Assembly: GCA_964624875.1 (NCBI GenBank)
Contig: CAZUZA010000003.1
Location: 1 to 64,000, forward strand
Direction: 5' to 3'
From: Atopostipes sp964624875
GTDB lineage: Bacteria; Bacillota; Bacilli; Lactobacillales; Carnobacteriaceae_A
Length of the DNA stretch: 64,000 nucleotides
Below are positions 34,398-43,400 of this stretch, piece by piece (within the stretch, counting starts at the first letter, position 1; each line of letters begins with the position of its first letter). The notes under the pieces are model-generated. The model saw nothing but the letters and a program-made list of their open reading frames with translations, was not told the origin of the DNA and ran no database searches. A program made the position numbers and the translations under genes.

Positions 34398-35750
34398 ATG
34401 AAAACTGTTTTATATGGTCGAGAAATCCTTTTAAGCGAGTTGCCTAGAGAAATGCAAACAAAAATAGCGAACATCCCAAATATCCAACAAGTAAAAGGCG
34501 CTGTGGCTGAGACAAGTCCCCCAATCTGCAGTAGATGTCAGGCAGAAATGATCGCTGTCCGTGCGGAAGAATGTATTTGCAAAAGCGCATGTGCGTATTG
34601 TCGGAATTGTATTCAAATGGGAAAAGTTCGAGCGTGTAGTACGTTGTATTCTTTAACTGAACCGAATGCTTTTAGTCAGCAAGAGGAGAAATTACTCGCT
34701 TGGGAAGGTGTTTTGTCGGAGCAACAAAGTGAAGCCGCACAAGCCATTATTCAATCTATTGATGCGAACGAAACGAGATTGTTATGGGCAGTTGCCGGAG
34801 CTGGGAAAACGGAAATGCTCTTCCCAGGAATCGAATATGCTTTATTAAAGGGGAAAAGAGTGGGGATCGTGACGCCACGAGTGGATGTGGCTTTGGAGTT
34901 AGCACCGAGAATTAAAGCGGCTTTTCCAAGTGTTCCATTAGCTGTATTATATGGTGGGATGGAAGAACCTTATGCTTATACGCAAATCGTTGTCGCAACA
35001 ACCCATCAATTGTATCGTTTTAAAGAAGCTTTTGATGTCCTCATTATTGATGAGATCGATGCTTTCCCATTTCACTTGGATGACTCTTTGCAATTTGCAG
35101 CAGAGAAAGCGCGAAAACAAACTTCAGCATTAATCTATTTATCTGCGACACCTGATGAAAAGATGCAAAAGGCGGTTTCAAATAAAGCATTACAAGCGAC
35201 AATTTTACCAGCAAGATATCATGGCTATAAGTTACCTGTGCCTCAAACGAAAATGTGTCGGAATTGGTCACAAAAGTTATTAACGAATTTCCCAAAGACG
35301 TCATTTGGAAAAATGTTTAACCAAAAGTTACAAGAGGAAAGGAAGTTCTTAGTATTTGCGCCGAATATTGAATGGATGGGCAAGTTAGAAAAAACATTAA
35401 GAAAGTTATATCCGAATATTCCCTTTGAAGCTGTGTCTTCAGAGGATCCAAAACGAAAAGAGAAAGTGATGCAAATGCGTCGCAATGAACTACAGTTGCT
35501 AATTTCTACAACGATTCTTGAACGTGGAGTGACTTTTCCCAATATTGATGTGCTTGTTATTGGAGCAGAGGATCGAATCTTCACAGAGTCGGCCTTAGTC
35601 CAAATTGCCGGTCGTTGTGGTCGAGCGGCTGATTTTCCAACTGGAGATGTTATTTATTTTCACGATGGGCAATCCATCGCCATGAAAAAAGCCATTCGCC
35701 AAATTAAAAAGATGAATCACTTGGCGAAAGAAAGGAATTTAATTCAGTGA
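34398..35750 (+). CDS. comFA: Competence DNA helicase/translocase ComFA
   Basis: 450 residues. A four-plus cysteine zinc domain at the N-terminus (ICSRC, CICKSACAYCRNC) is followed by a superfamily 2 helicase: WAVAGAGKTEM, GIVTPRVDVALEL, LIIDEIDAFPF (DEID box), LIYLSATPDE, LISTTILERGVTFPNIDV and QIAGRCGRAADFP. ComFA drives single-stranded DNA across the membrane during natural transformation. comFC overlaps it by 4 bases. Length is normal. The DNA-uptake pore genes are not in the window, so competence cannot be concluded from this alone. Confidence 0.93.
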   Translation: MKTVLYGREILLSELPREMQTKIANIPNIQQVKGAVAETSPPICSRCQAEMIAVRAEECICKSACAYCRNCIQMGKVRACSTLYSLTEPNAFSQQEEKLLAWEGVLSEQQSEAAQAIIQSIDANETRLLWAVAGAGKTEMLFPGIEYALLKGKRVGIVTPRVDVALELAPRIKAAFPSVPLAVLYGGMEEPYAYTQIVVATTHQLYRFKEAFDVLIIDEIDAFPFHLDDSLQFAAEKARKQTSALIYLSATPDEKMQKAVSNKALQATILPARYHGYKLPVPQTKMCRNWSQKLLTNFPKTSFGKMFNQKLQEERKFLVFAPNIEWMGKLEKTLRKLYPNIPFEAVSSEDPKRKEKVMQMRRNELQLLISTTILERGVTFPNIDVLVIGAEDRIFTESALVQIAGRCGRAADFPTGDVIYFHDGQSIAMKKAIRQIKKMNHLAKERNLIQ

Positions 35751-36436
35751 ATTTGTGTCATTTTTGTTCCAGACAAATGAAACGAGCCATTTCGTTACGG
35801 TTTATCTTCTCTTTTCAGAAGGTCGTGGAGCATGCCATCTGTGAAACCTGTAAGAATAAATTTAAACCAATCGATCCGACACAGGTTTGTCCGGGTTGTA
35901 GTCGCGAGCAATTAGAGGGGAAAATATGTGTCGACTGTGAAAAGTGGCAAGCACGTTATCCAAAACTAAAACTCAATCATAGTGCTTTGTTTCAATACAA
36001 TGAAATAGCACGTGAGTTTATGAATAATTACAAGTTTAAAGGGGATATTAAATTAGCTGAAGTATTTGGTCAACCCTTGCACCAAGCATTGGCTCCTTAT
36101 GTAAAAAGCCATCTGATTACAGCAATTCCAGCGAGCCAGTCGAGTTATGAAAAACGGGGCTTCCATGCTGTGGAGTTGCTGCTAGATTACGCTCAAATCC
36201 CACATGTTCCGGTCTTAGAACACCGTTTTGATACGGGGTTACAATCAAGTAAAAATCGAGAAGAGCGCTTAAAATCAGCACAACCTTTTGTGTTAAAGGA
36301 GGAAGAATATTTAATCAATCAAAAGAAGCCACTCTTGATTGTGGATGATGTTTATACAACGGGACGAACCATATTACATGCGCGAAATATCGCTGAAAAC
36401 ACCGTACCTACAGAGTCTATGACACTTTTTAGGTAG
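35747..36436 (+). CDS. comFC: Competence protein ComFC, phosphoribosyltransferase-like
   Basis: 229 residues. Cysteine pairs near the start (CHFC, CETC, CPGC, CVDC) form the zinc domain, and the PRPP loop LLIVDDVYTTGRTILHA lies near 200. It assists ComFA in DNA uptake; the phosphoribosyltransferase activity is unproven. The GTG start overlaps the ComFA stop as GTGA, a coupled layout. No frameshift or truncation is seen. Confidence 0.92.
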   Translation: MNLCHFCSRQMKRAISLRFIFSFQKVVEHAICETCKNKFKPIDPTQVCPGCSREQLEGKICVDCEKWQARYPKLKLNHSALFQYNEIAREFMNNYKFKGDIKLAEVFGQPLHQALAPYVKSHLITAIPASQSSYEKRGFHAVELLLDYAQIPHVPVLEHRFDTGLQSSKNREERLKSAQPFVLKEEEYLINQKKPLLIVDDVYTTGRTILHARNIAENTVPTESMTLFR

Positions 36437-36467
36437 TTTTCTAAAATAAAATACATGAACCCTTTTC

Positions 36468-36496
36468 TTGTTAAGTGAAGCGCTGTCATGTATAAT
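36468..36496 (+). promoter_or_regulatory. Promoter of hpf
   Basis: TTGTTA, 17-nt spacer, TATAAT (36491-36496), about 97 bases before the ATG; the leader has no obvious second element. Confidence 0.65.
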
Positions 36497-36592
36497 AGGA
36501 TTAAGATATAAAAAGAATTGGTAAGGGGAATTACTTGCTAATTCGTATTTAAGTATTTAATGTATATAAAATGGATGGAAGGGTGAAGTAGT

Positions 36593-37171
36593 ATGTTTAA
36601 CTTTAATGTACGTGGAGAGAATATCGAGGTTACTCCTGCAATCAGAGAATATGTAGAGGCAAAGGTTGGAAAGATTGAAAAATATTTTGATGAGGTACCT
36701 GAAGCAAATGTACACGTCAATTTAAAAGTATATTCTGATCGCCAAGGAAAAGCCGAGGTTACTATACCTTTACCAAATTTAGTTTTACGCGCTGAAGAAA
36801 CATCGCCAGATTTATATGGAAGTATTGATTTAGTTTCGGATAAATTAGAGCGACAAATGCGTAAGTACTTAACGAAAGTAAATCGTAAATTTAGAAAAAC
36901 AAGCCCACAACCGAATGATTTTCAACCAGTGGATCCAGACTTATTATCTGAAGAAGACTCAGATGATGGGGATTCAAACTTAAGAATTGTTCGTACAAAG
37001 AGATTTGACTTAAAACCAATGAATGCTGAAGAAGCTGTGTTACAAATGGAAATGCTAGGTCATGATTTCTTCGTCTTCTTAGATGGTGAAACTGAGAGCA
37101 CGAATATTGTTTATAAACGTGATGATGGCGATTTTGGCTTGATTGAAACAGATGAGTTTATTGAGGGTTGA
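36593..37171 (+). CDS. hpf: Ribosome hibernation promoting factor, long form
   Basis: 192 residues, the long HPF of Firmicutes that joins 70S ribosomes into 100S dimers in stationary phase. The N-terminal S30AE domain starts FNFNVRGENIEVTPAIREYVEAK; an acidic linker (about 115-130, SEEDSDDGD) leads to the dimerising C-terminal domain with RTKRFDLKPMNAEEAVLQMEM, GHDFFVFLD and YKRDDGDFGLIE. It sits between comFC and secA, a neighbourhood conserved in Firmicutes. GGAAGGGTGAAGT precedes ATG. A terminator follows. Confidence 0.95.
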   Translation: MFNFNVRGENIEVTPAIREYVEAKVGKIEKYFDEVPEANVHVNLKVYSDRQGKAEVTIPLPNLVLRAEETSPDLYGSIDLVSDKLERQMRKYLTKVNRKFRKTSPQPNDFQPVDPDLLSEEDSDDGDSNLRIVRTKRFDLKPMNAEEAVLQMEMLGHDFFVFLDGETESTNIVYKRDDGDFGLIETDEFIEG

Positions 37172-37196
37172 TCTTAGATAAAATCATAGAATAAAT

Positions 37197-37233
37197 GAAG
37201 AAGCAGCTGATACCTTTGCTGCTTCTTTTTTCT
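37197..37233 (+). terminator. Terminator of hpf
   Basis: AAGAAGCAGC and GCTGCTTCTT stem, six T. Confidence 0.85.
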
Positions 37234-37432
37234 TGACTAGTTTTTTATATGGTAATAAAATTAGGAAATAAATTAAAATCTAATTGTTTTTTAATCGGAA
37301 TACTGATACCATATTGAGTAGCTTTATGTTACTATACATTAGTGTGCTTATAAGCATCTGATAGTTTTTAACATAAAATAAATAAGTAAATTAAATAAAA
37401 ATAAGTCATTCTAATTTAAGGAGATTAAAATC

Positions 37433-39898
37433 ATGGTCCAATTTTTAAAAGAGTTATTTGACACGGACCGTCAAACGTTGAAACGTTACGGTGGTACTGC
37501 AGATCAAATTGATGCAAAATCTGAAGAATTCGCAAATCTTACAGATGAGCAACTTCAGTCTAAAACAAATGAATTTAAAAGTCGTATTGAAAAAGGTGAA
37601 ACTTTAGACGACTTATTACCTGAAGCATTTGCGACTGTTCGTGAGGCAGCTAAACGAGTTTTAGGTTTATATCCATTCCCAGTTCAGTTAATGGGTGGTA
37701 TTGCTCTTCATGAAGGGAATATCGCTGAAATGAAGACTGGTGAGGGTAAAACACTAACAGCTACATTACCAGTATACTTAAACGCACTTTCTGGTAAAGG
37801 TGTACACGTTGTTACAGTAAACGAATATTTAGCAACACGTGATGCGGAAGAAATGGGAGAGTTATACGAATGGTTAGGCCTAACAGTAGGCTTAAACTTA
37901 AACTCAAAATCTTCAGCTGAAAAACGTGAAGCTTATTTAGCAGATATTACTTATACAACAAACAACGAGTTAGGTTTTGACTACTTACGCGATAACATGG
38001 TTGTATACAAAGATGATATGGTATTACGTCCATTATCATTCGCAGTTTTAGATGAGGTTGACTCGATTTTAGTTGATGAGGCAAGAACACCTCTAATTAT
38101 TTCAGGTCAAGCACATCGTTCAACATCATTCTACACGCGTTGTGACTTCTTTATTAAAGGTTTAAGAGAAGATGAAGATTACACAATCGACGTTCAATCA
38201 AAATCTATTAGCTTTACAGAGCAAGGTATTGATAAAGCCGAGCGCGCATTCCGTGTAAAAAACTTATACGATGTATCGAACCAAGAACTGGTTCACCACT
38301 TAGACCAATCATTACGCGCGAACTTCATTATGATTCGTGACCATGATTATGTTGTGGATGAAGATAAAGTTAAAATTGTTGACCAATTTACAGGTCGTAT
38401 TATGGAAGGACGTCGTTATTCAGATGGTTTACACCAAGCCATTGAAGCAAAAGAAGACGTTGAAATCCAAAAAGAAACAAAAACAATGGCAACAATTACA
38501 TTCCAAAACTTCTTCCGTATGTATGAAAAGCTTGCTGGTATGACTGGTACGGCGAAAACAGAAGAAGAAGAATTTAGAGATATTTATAATATGAACGTTA
38601 TTGCAATTCCAACGAACCGTCCATTAGTTCGTGATGATCGTAGTGACATCATTTATCCAACATTAGAAAGTAAGTTTACAGCAGTAACAGACGATATTAA
38701 AGAACGTTATGAAGCAGGTCAACCAGTTTTAGTTGGTACAGTTGCTGTTGAAACGTCAGAAGTATTAAGTCGTTACTTAAGCGCTGAAAATATTCCACAT
38801 GAAATTCTAAACGCGAAAAACCACTTCCGTGAAGCAGAAATTATTATTAATGCGGGTCAACCAGGTTCGGTAACAATTGCAACGAACATGGCTGGTCGTG
38901 GGACAGATATTAAATTAGGACCTGGTGTAAGAGAACTAGGTGGATTAGCTGTTATAGGTACAGAACGACATGAATCTCGTCGTATTGATAACCAGTTACG
39001 TGGACGTTCAGGACGTCAAGGAGACCCAGGTGTGTCTCAATTTTATCTATCATTAGAAGATGATTTAATGAAACGTGCCGGTTCAGAGCAAATCCAAGGA
39101 TTACTAGAACGTCTGAAAATTGACGGTGATGACGCTGTGATTCAAAGTCGTATGATTTCACGCCAAATTGAATCTGCTCAAGAACGTATTGAAGGAAATA
39201 ACTTTGATACTCGTCGAAACGTTTTACGATATGATGATGTCATGCGTGAACAACGTGAAGTGATTTACTCACAACGTCAAGAAATAATCATGCAAGATAA
39301 ATCATTAAACTACGTATCGATTCCGATGATTCAACGTACAATTGACCGTTATGTTGACATGCACACTCAAGCTGAAGACCAATCAGAATGGAATTTAGAC
39401 CAATTATTTGAATTTGCACAAACAACATTATTACGTTCATCTGATATACTAGAGTTAAAAGATATCGAAGGAAAAACAGCAGAAGAAATTCGTGCATTAT
39501 TCCATAAACTAGCTGAAGAGAACTATTCAAGCCAAAAAGAAGCAATTGAAAACGAAGAAATGTTCTTAGAATTCGAAAAAGTGGTTATTCTACGTGTTGT
39601 TGACCAACAATGGACAGACCATATTGATGAAATGGACCAGTTACGTCAAGGTATTGGTTTACGTTCTTACGGACAATCTGACCCGTTAATTGAGTACCAA
39701 GCTGAAGGTCTGCGTTTATTTGAAGAAATGATTGGTGATATCGAGCACGATGTTACGCGTCTAATCTTGAAATCACAAATTCGTCAAAATTTAGAGCGTG
39801 AACAAGCTCAAGCTTCGACAAATCCAAACGCTGAAGCAGCTACAAAATCATCAACAAACAAAAAAGTGACTCGCAGAAATGTGAAACGTAAAAACTAA
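37433..39898 (+). CDS. secA: Preprotein translocase ATPase SecA (no C-terminal zinc domain)
   Basis: 821 residues. The motor drives proteins through SecYEG. NBD1 has MKTGEGKTLTATLPVYLNAL, VVTVNEYLATRDAEEMG and VLDEVDSILVDEARTPLIISG; then come the peptide-crosslinking domain, NBD2 with ATNMAGRGTDIKLGPGV and QLRGRSGRQGDPG, and the helical scaffold with VVDQQWTDHIDEMDQLRQG. The end is a lysine/arginine tail (KKVTRRNVKRKN) and lacks the usual CPCGSGKKYKNC-type zinc tail that many SecA proteins use to bind SecB or phospholipid. No lost frame beyond the stop encodes it. The 260-base leader before it contains one 12-bp palindrome at 37345 and no clear further element. Confidence 0.96.
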   Translation: MVQFLKELFDTDRQTLKRYGGTADQIDAKSEEFANLTDEQLQSKTNEFKSRIEKGETLDDLLPEAFATVREAAKRVLGLYPFPVQLMGGIALHEGNIAEMKTGEGKTLTATLPVYLNALSGKGVHVVTVNEYLATRDAEEMGELYEWLGLTVGLNLNSKSSAEKREAYLADITYTTNNELGFDYLRDNMVVYKDDMVLRPLSFAVLDEVDSILVDEARTPLIISGQAHRSTSFYTRCDFFIKGLREDEDYTIDVQSKSISFTEQGIDKAERAFRVKNLYDVSNQELVHHLDQSLRANFIMIRDHDYVVDEDKVKIVDQFTGRIMEGRRYSDGLHQAIEAKEDVEIQKETKTMATITFQNFFRMYEKLAGMTGTAKTEEEEFRDIYNMNVIAIPTNRPLVRDDRSDIIYPTLESKFTAVTDDIKERYEAGQPVLVGTVAVETSEVLSRYLSAENIPHEILNAKNHFREAEIIINAGQPGSVTIATNMAGRGTDIKLGPGVRELGGLAVIGTERHESRRIDNQLRGRSGRQGDPGVSQFYLSLEDDLMKRAGSEQIQGLLERLKIDGDDAVIQSRMISRQIESAQERIEGNNFDTRRNVLRYDDVMREQREVIYSQRQEIIMQDKSLNYVSIPMIQRTIDRYVDMHTQAEDQSEWNLDQLFEFAQTTLLRSSDILELKDIEGKTAEEIRALFHKLAEENYSSQKEAIENEEMFLEFEKVVILRVVDQQWTDHIDEMDQLRQGIGLRSYGQSDPLIEYQAEGLRLFEEMIGDIEHDVTRLILKSQIRQNLEREQAQASTNPNAEAATKSSTNKKVTRRNVKRKN

Positions 39899-39916
39899 TA
39901 CTCATATGAGAGATTT

Positions 39917-39949
39917 GAACCCCTTTGATCCATAAAGGGGTTCTTTTAC
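39917..39949 (+). terminator. Hairpin between secA and prfB
   Basis: GAACCCCTT and AAGGGGTTC arms; the T tract is short (TTCTTTTA), so partial termination is likely and prfB may be cotranscribed with secA. Confidence 0.55.
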
Positions 39950-39968
39950 TAAGGGAGGAAATAAAATC

Positions 39969-41079
39969 ATGGAATTAAGTGAAATTAGAAATAAACTCGA
40001 ACAAGCAAACGAAAAAATAAACGCCTTTAGGGGGTCTCTTTGACTTAGAAAAGATGGAAATAGACATTCATGAGTATGAAGAAATGATGTCACAACCAGA
40101 TTTTTGGGACGACTCGGATAAAGCGCAAGATATTATAAGTGATCTAAATGATATCAAAGATAAGTTTGACTCCTTTAACGCTTTAAATGAAAGCTATGAA
40201 GAATATCAACTCATGATTGAAATGCTAGAAGAAGTCGAAGATGAAGACTTGAATTCTGAGCTGATATCCGGCATCCAGACGCTTATTAAAGATGTTGAAG
40301 ATTATGAATTAGTTATGCTTTTAAACTCTCCCTATGATCGAAATAATGCGATATTAGAGCTACATCCAGGAGCAGGTGGAACAGAATCACAAGACTTTGG
40401 TGACATGCTATTCCGTATGTATACACGTTATATAGAACAAAAAGGCTTTACTTTTGAAGTAATTGACTATCATGCAGGAGATGAAGCGGGGATTAAGAGC
40501 GTGACCCTTCTCGTTAAAGGTGAATATGCTTATGGCTTTTTAAAAGCAGAAGCAGGAGTACACCGTCTTGTACGTATTTCGCCATTTGACTCAGGTGGAC
40601 GCCGTCATACATCCTTTGTGTCTTGTCACGTGACGCCAGAAGTAACCGATGATATTGCGATTGATATTCAACCCGATGAAATTCGTGTCGATGTTTACCG
40701 TGCGAGTGGAGCAGGAGGGCAGCACGTTAACAAAACAGAATCAGCTGTTCGAATCACACATATCGAAACAGGAATTGTTGCACAAAGTCAGGCCGGGAGA
40801 TCACAATTAGCAAACCGTGAAACAGCAATGCAACATTTGAAGTCAAAATTATTCCAAAAACAATTAGAAGATAAAGAAGCAGAAATGGCTAAATTAAGAG
40901 GGGAACAAAAAGAAATCGGATGGGGCTCTCAAATACGTTCTTACGTTTTCCACCCATACTCTATGGTTAAAGACCACCGAACAGACCATGAAACAGGGAA
41001 TACAGGTGCTGTAATGGATGGCGACCTGGAGCCATTTATTGAAGCCTATCTAAGAATGACCATGAATCAAACTGACTAA
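39969..41079 (+). CDS. prfB: Peptide chain release factor 2, programmed +1 frameshift
   Basis: 369 residues after joining 39969-40040 and 40042-41079. RF2 ends translation at UAA and UGA. The first 24 codons reach CTT-TGA, where +1 slippage skips one T and continues as GAC-TTA-GAA. An internal Shine-Dalgarno AGGGGG ends 3 bases before CTT. Downstream are the stop-codon-recognition SPF motif (RISPFDSGGRRHTSF) and the catalytic GGQ loop (RASGAGGQHVNKTESAVRITH). Starting at the later ATG (40054) would delete the N-terminal helices. AGGGAGGA precedes the ATG at 39969. The shift lets RF2 regulate itself. Confidence 0.96.
40029..40044 (+). promoter_or_regulatory. RF2 programmed frameshift site
   Basis: AGGGGG, TCT, CTT, then TGA C. 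This is the conserved SD-like stimulator, 3-nt spacer and slippery CUU followed by a UGA C stop. Confidence 0.95.
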
Positions 41080-41095
41080 AAAATATTATTCTATA

Positions 41096-41128
41096 TAAAA
41101 AACCAGCTCATGCAGCTGGTTTTTTTAT
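41096..41128 (+). terminator. Terminator of prfB
   Basis: AAAAAACCAGCT and AGCTGGTTTTTT stem, CATGC loop, long T run. Confidence 0.92.
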
Positions 41129-41381
41129 ATGGAAATGTAAAGATATAAGATATATTCTTTCACGGATAAAATGCAATTCTTTTTTAGTCATTTTTTTAAT
41201 GAAATACTGAGCATGATTATGAAACGGATAAACAGATGATTTTTATGCTTTATACACAAAAAGTCGTCTGATGTTTAGGAAAAAGAACAATAAAAATAAA
41301 ATTATTTATGGATAATAATCTGTGTAAAGGTTATCATTACAACATTTGTGATTTTTATAACAAACTAAGTGAAAAAAGTGC

Positions 41382-41411
41382 TTGTTTTATTATTATCGGA
41401 TACTGTATAAT
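41382..41411 (+). promoter_or_regulatory. Candidate promoter of the GPH symporter gene
   Basis: TTGTTT (41382-41387), 18-nt spacer, TATAAT (41406-41411). Between 41129 and 41573 this, the cre-like site and a few short inverted repeats are all I can see. Confidence 0.5.
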
Positions 41412-41470
41412 GACACCTGAACGAAAGAATGCGCTTAAATGTAAGGGTTTAACTGCTTTGTTTTCGATTA

Positions 41471-41484
41471 TGTAAACGGTATAT
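41471..41484 (+). promoter_or_regulatory. cre-like site before the GPH symporter
   Basis: TGTAAACGGTATAT matches TGWAARCGYTWNCW at 12 of 14 positions; it lies about 60 bases downstream of the proposed -10. Confidence 0.4.
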
Positions 41485-41500
41485 TTAATCGACAATACAT

Positions 41501-41517
41501 AAGTCAGCTGATGACTT
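41501..41517. repeat. Inverted repeat, possible operator
   Basis: AAGTCA, 5-nt loop GCTGA, TGACTT, 57 bases before the GPH symporter start; palindromic, with no T run. Confidence 0.35.
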
Positions 41518-41573
41518 TTGATTGAGTGTATTTATTCACAAAAAAATAATTTTAAAAAAAGAGGGGTATTAAA

Positions 41574-43028
41574 ATGGTACAAAATGAAGAGCACTTAGGG
41601 AAATATCATGGTGCAAAACAATGGGAGATTGCGTTATTCTCATTAAATAACTCAGCAACAAACATTTATTTATTTGCTTTTGGATTCTTAAACTACTACG
41701 CAACTGGAATCGCAGGATTAGCTATTTTAACTGTAAGTAGTCTGCTTGGAGCCGCTCGATTATTTGATGGAATTATTGATCCAACGATTGGAATCATTAT
41801 TGACCGCTTCAACACTAAATGGGGTAAATTCCGTCCGTTAATGTTAATAAGTAACATAGGACTTATACTTTCATTCTTTATGATATTTAACGTACACAGA
41901 CTTACTGGTGCGGTACAAATGGTTGTATTCTTAATAGCACTTATCTTCCATAAGATTGTATACTCTTTCCAACAAACAGTTACTAAAGCAGCACAACCTG
42001 CATTAACGAATGATCCAAAACAACGTCCATTGTTCTCAGTTTACGATACAGTTTTCAGTTCAATTGGTATCTTCGCTTTAATGCAAGTAGTTGTTTCGAA
42101 CTTTTTATCACCTCGTCATGGTGACGTATTTAACCAAGCGTTCTTTAGAGAATTCTTAACAATCGTAATGGTTATCTCAGCTGTTTATACAGTATTAGCA
42201 ATGATTGGTATTAGCCGTAAAGATAACATTGAGTACTTTGGTTTAGGTGAAGATACAGTAGAAACAAAATCATTAAAAGACTATTGGTCAGTTATTAAAG
42301 GAAACAAGCCTCTTCAGGTATTAGCTATTACTGGTGGATTAATGAAATTCTTACAGCAGTTAATGGGTGACCAAGCATTCTTAATCATGCTATTCGGTAT
42401 TGTATTAGGAAACTTCGGATTATCTGGTGTTATCTCGACGTACCAAATTATCCCGAACCTAATAATTGTTATTTTAATGACAAGAGTAGCATCAAACAAA
42501 GACTTAAAGTCTGCTTACAAGTATTCAGTTGCTGCAGCCTTAATTTCTATAGTTACAATGATCATTATTATTGTAACTTCTAATGATCCAACACAAATTT
42601 TCTTAAACGGTGGATTCTTACCAATCTTATTTGGTGCAGCATTTATCGGATTCAAGACATTCCAAACATATCCTACATCAATTGTTTTAACGATGTCAGC
42701 AGATATCACGGACTATGAAACTGCTCGTTCAGGTCGTTTCGTGTCAGGATTAATCGGAACTATTTTCTCACTAACAGACTCGATTGCATCATCTCTGTCG
42801 CCAATCGTAATTGGGTTTATCGTAGCTTCAATGGGGTATACAGACACGTACCCTCAACCAAACGAAGTACTTTCTCCAGCTGTATTTAATGGTCTATTAA
42901 CAATCTTAGGAATTATTGCTGCATTATACTTCGTAGTATTATTCCTATTAAGCAAATACCCATTAGACAAAGAAGCTATGGAACAAGTTCAAGCGAAAAT
43001 TAACGAAAAGAAAAATGTTGAAGCATAA
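41574..43028 (+). CDS. GPH-family sugar:cation symporter (MelB/XynP-like)
   Basis: 484 residues, about 12 membrane spans. Landmarks of the glycoside-pentoside-hexuronide family: a Asp-rich ARLFDGIIDPTIGIIIDRF segment with NTKWGKFRPLMLI (the first cytoplasmic motif) and a C-terminal SADITDYETARSGRFVSGLIGTIFSLTDSIASSLSP region. These carriers import oligosaccharides or hexuronides with Na+ or H+. It has its own promoter, cre-like site and terminator and no adjacent glycosidase, so the sugar is unknown. AGAGGGGTATTAAA precedes ATG. The kdgT gene at the window start would suit hexuronide use, but that is speculative. Confidence 0.9.
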   Translation: MVQNEEHLGKYHGAKQWEIALFSLNNSATNIYLFAFGFLNYYATGIAGLAILTVSSLLGAARLFDGIIDPTIGIIIDRFNTKWGKFRPLMLISNIGLILSFFMIFNVHRLTGAVQMVVFLIALIFHKIVYSFQQTVTKAAQPALTNDPKQRPLFSVYDTVFSSIGIFALMQVVVSNFLSPRHGDVFNQAFFREFLTIVMVISAVYTVLAMIGISRKDNIEYFGLGEDTVETKSLKDYWSVIKGNKPLQVLAITGGLMKFLQQLMGDQAFLIMLFGIVLGNFGLSGVISTYQIIPNLIIVILMTRVASNKDLKSAYKYSVAAALISIVTMIIIIVTSNDPTQIFLNGGFLPILFGAAFIGFKTFQTYPTSIVLTMSADITDYETARSGRFVSGLIGTIFSLTDSIASSLSPIVIGFIVASMGYTDTYPQPNEVLSPAVFNGLLTILGIIAALYFVVLFLLSKYPLDKEAMEQVQAKINEKKNVEA

Positions 43029-43081
43029 GATTTCTTAGTTAAAACAAAACGTAATAACGAATATTAAATTAAAATTCAAGT

Positions 43082-43133
43082 AAAACACTCTAGAACAATG
43101 GGAAACTATCCAAGATCTAGAGTGTTTTTTAAT
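43082..43133 (+). terminator. Terminator of the GPH symporter gene
   Basis: AAAACACTCTAGA pairs with TCTAGAGTGTTTT across a 20-nt loop, followed by T run. Confidence 0.8.
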
Positions 43134-43298
43134 TTTATAGACTTTAGTGCCAAGTTAAGAGTAAAGGAATTGAAACAATAGAACCCTTAACCAATGCACT
43201 TTAAGTCGAAAAGTCTCAAGAACATGTGACAACTGAAATATTGTGTTGTTAATGAAACACAATTGTAATGTAATTAAAACAATTTAGTGAAGATACGG

Positions 43299-43307
43299 TG
43301 CTATACT
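43299..43307 (+). promoter_or_regulatory. Extended -10 element before ftsE
   Basis: TG at 43299-43300, one base, TATACT (43302-43307). The -35 is poor, as expected for extended -10 promoters. Confidence 0.55.
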
Positions 43308-43335
43308 ATCTCCAGTGACAAAACAATGTTGCTCT

Positions 43336-43363
43336 GTGACCGAAATGGAAAGGTCACTTTTTT
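43336..43363 (+). terminator. Leader terminator (attenuator candidate) upstream of ftsE
   Basis: GTGACC and GGTCAC stem, 10-nt loop, then six T, only about 22 bases after the predicted transcription start and 38 bases before ftsE. A GTGAC copy at 43315-43319 could compete for the 3' arm, a layout typical of attenuation. Confidence 0.6.
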
Positions 43364-43400
43364 AATGCAAGAAAATCTACCAAAAATAAGGTGTTAATAT

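Noticed and set aside
40054..41079. prfB starting at ATG 40054
   Set aside because: No ribosome site there, and the upstream frame with the RF2 shift signal explains the missing N-terminus.
43134..43298. WalR boxes before ftsE
   Set aside because: TGTTAA (43247) and TGTAAT (43264) are 17 bases apart rather than 11, so the box spacing is wrong.
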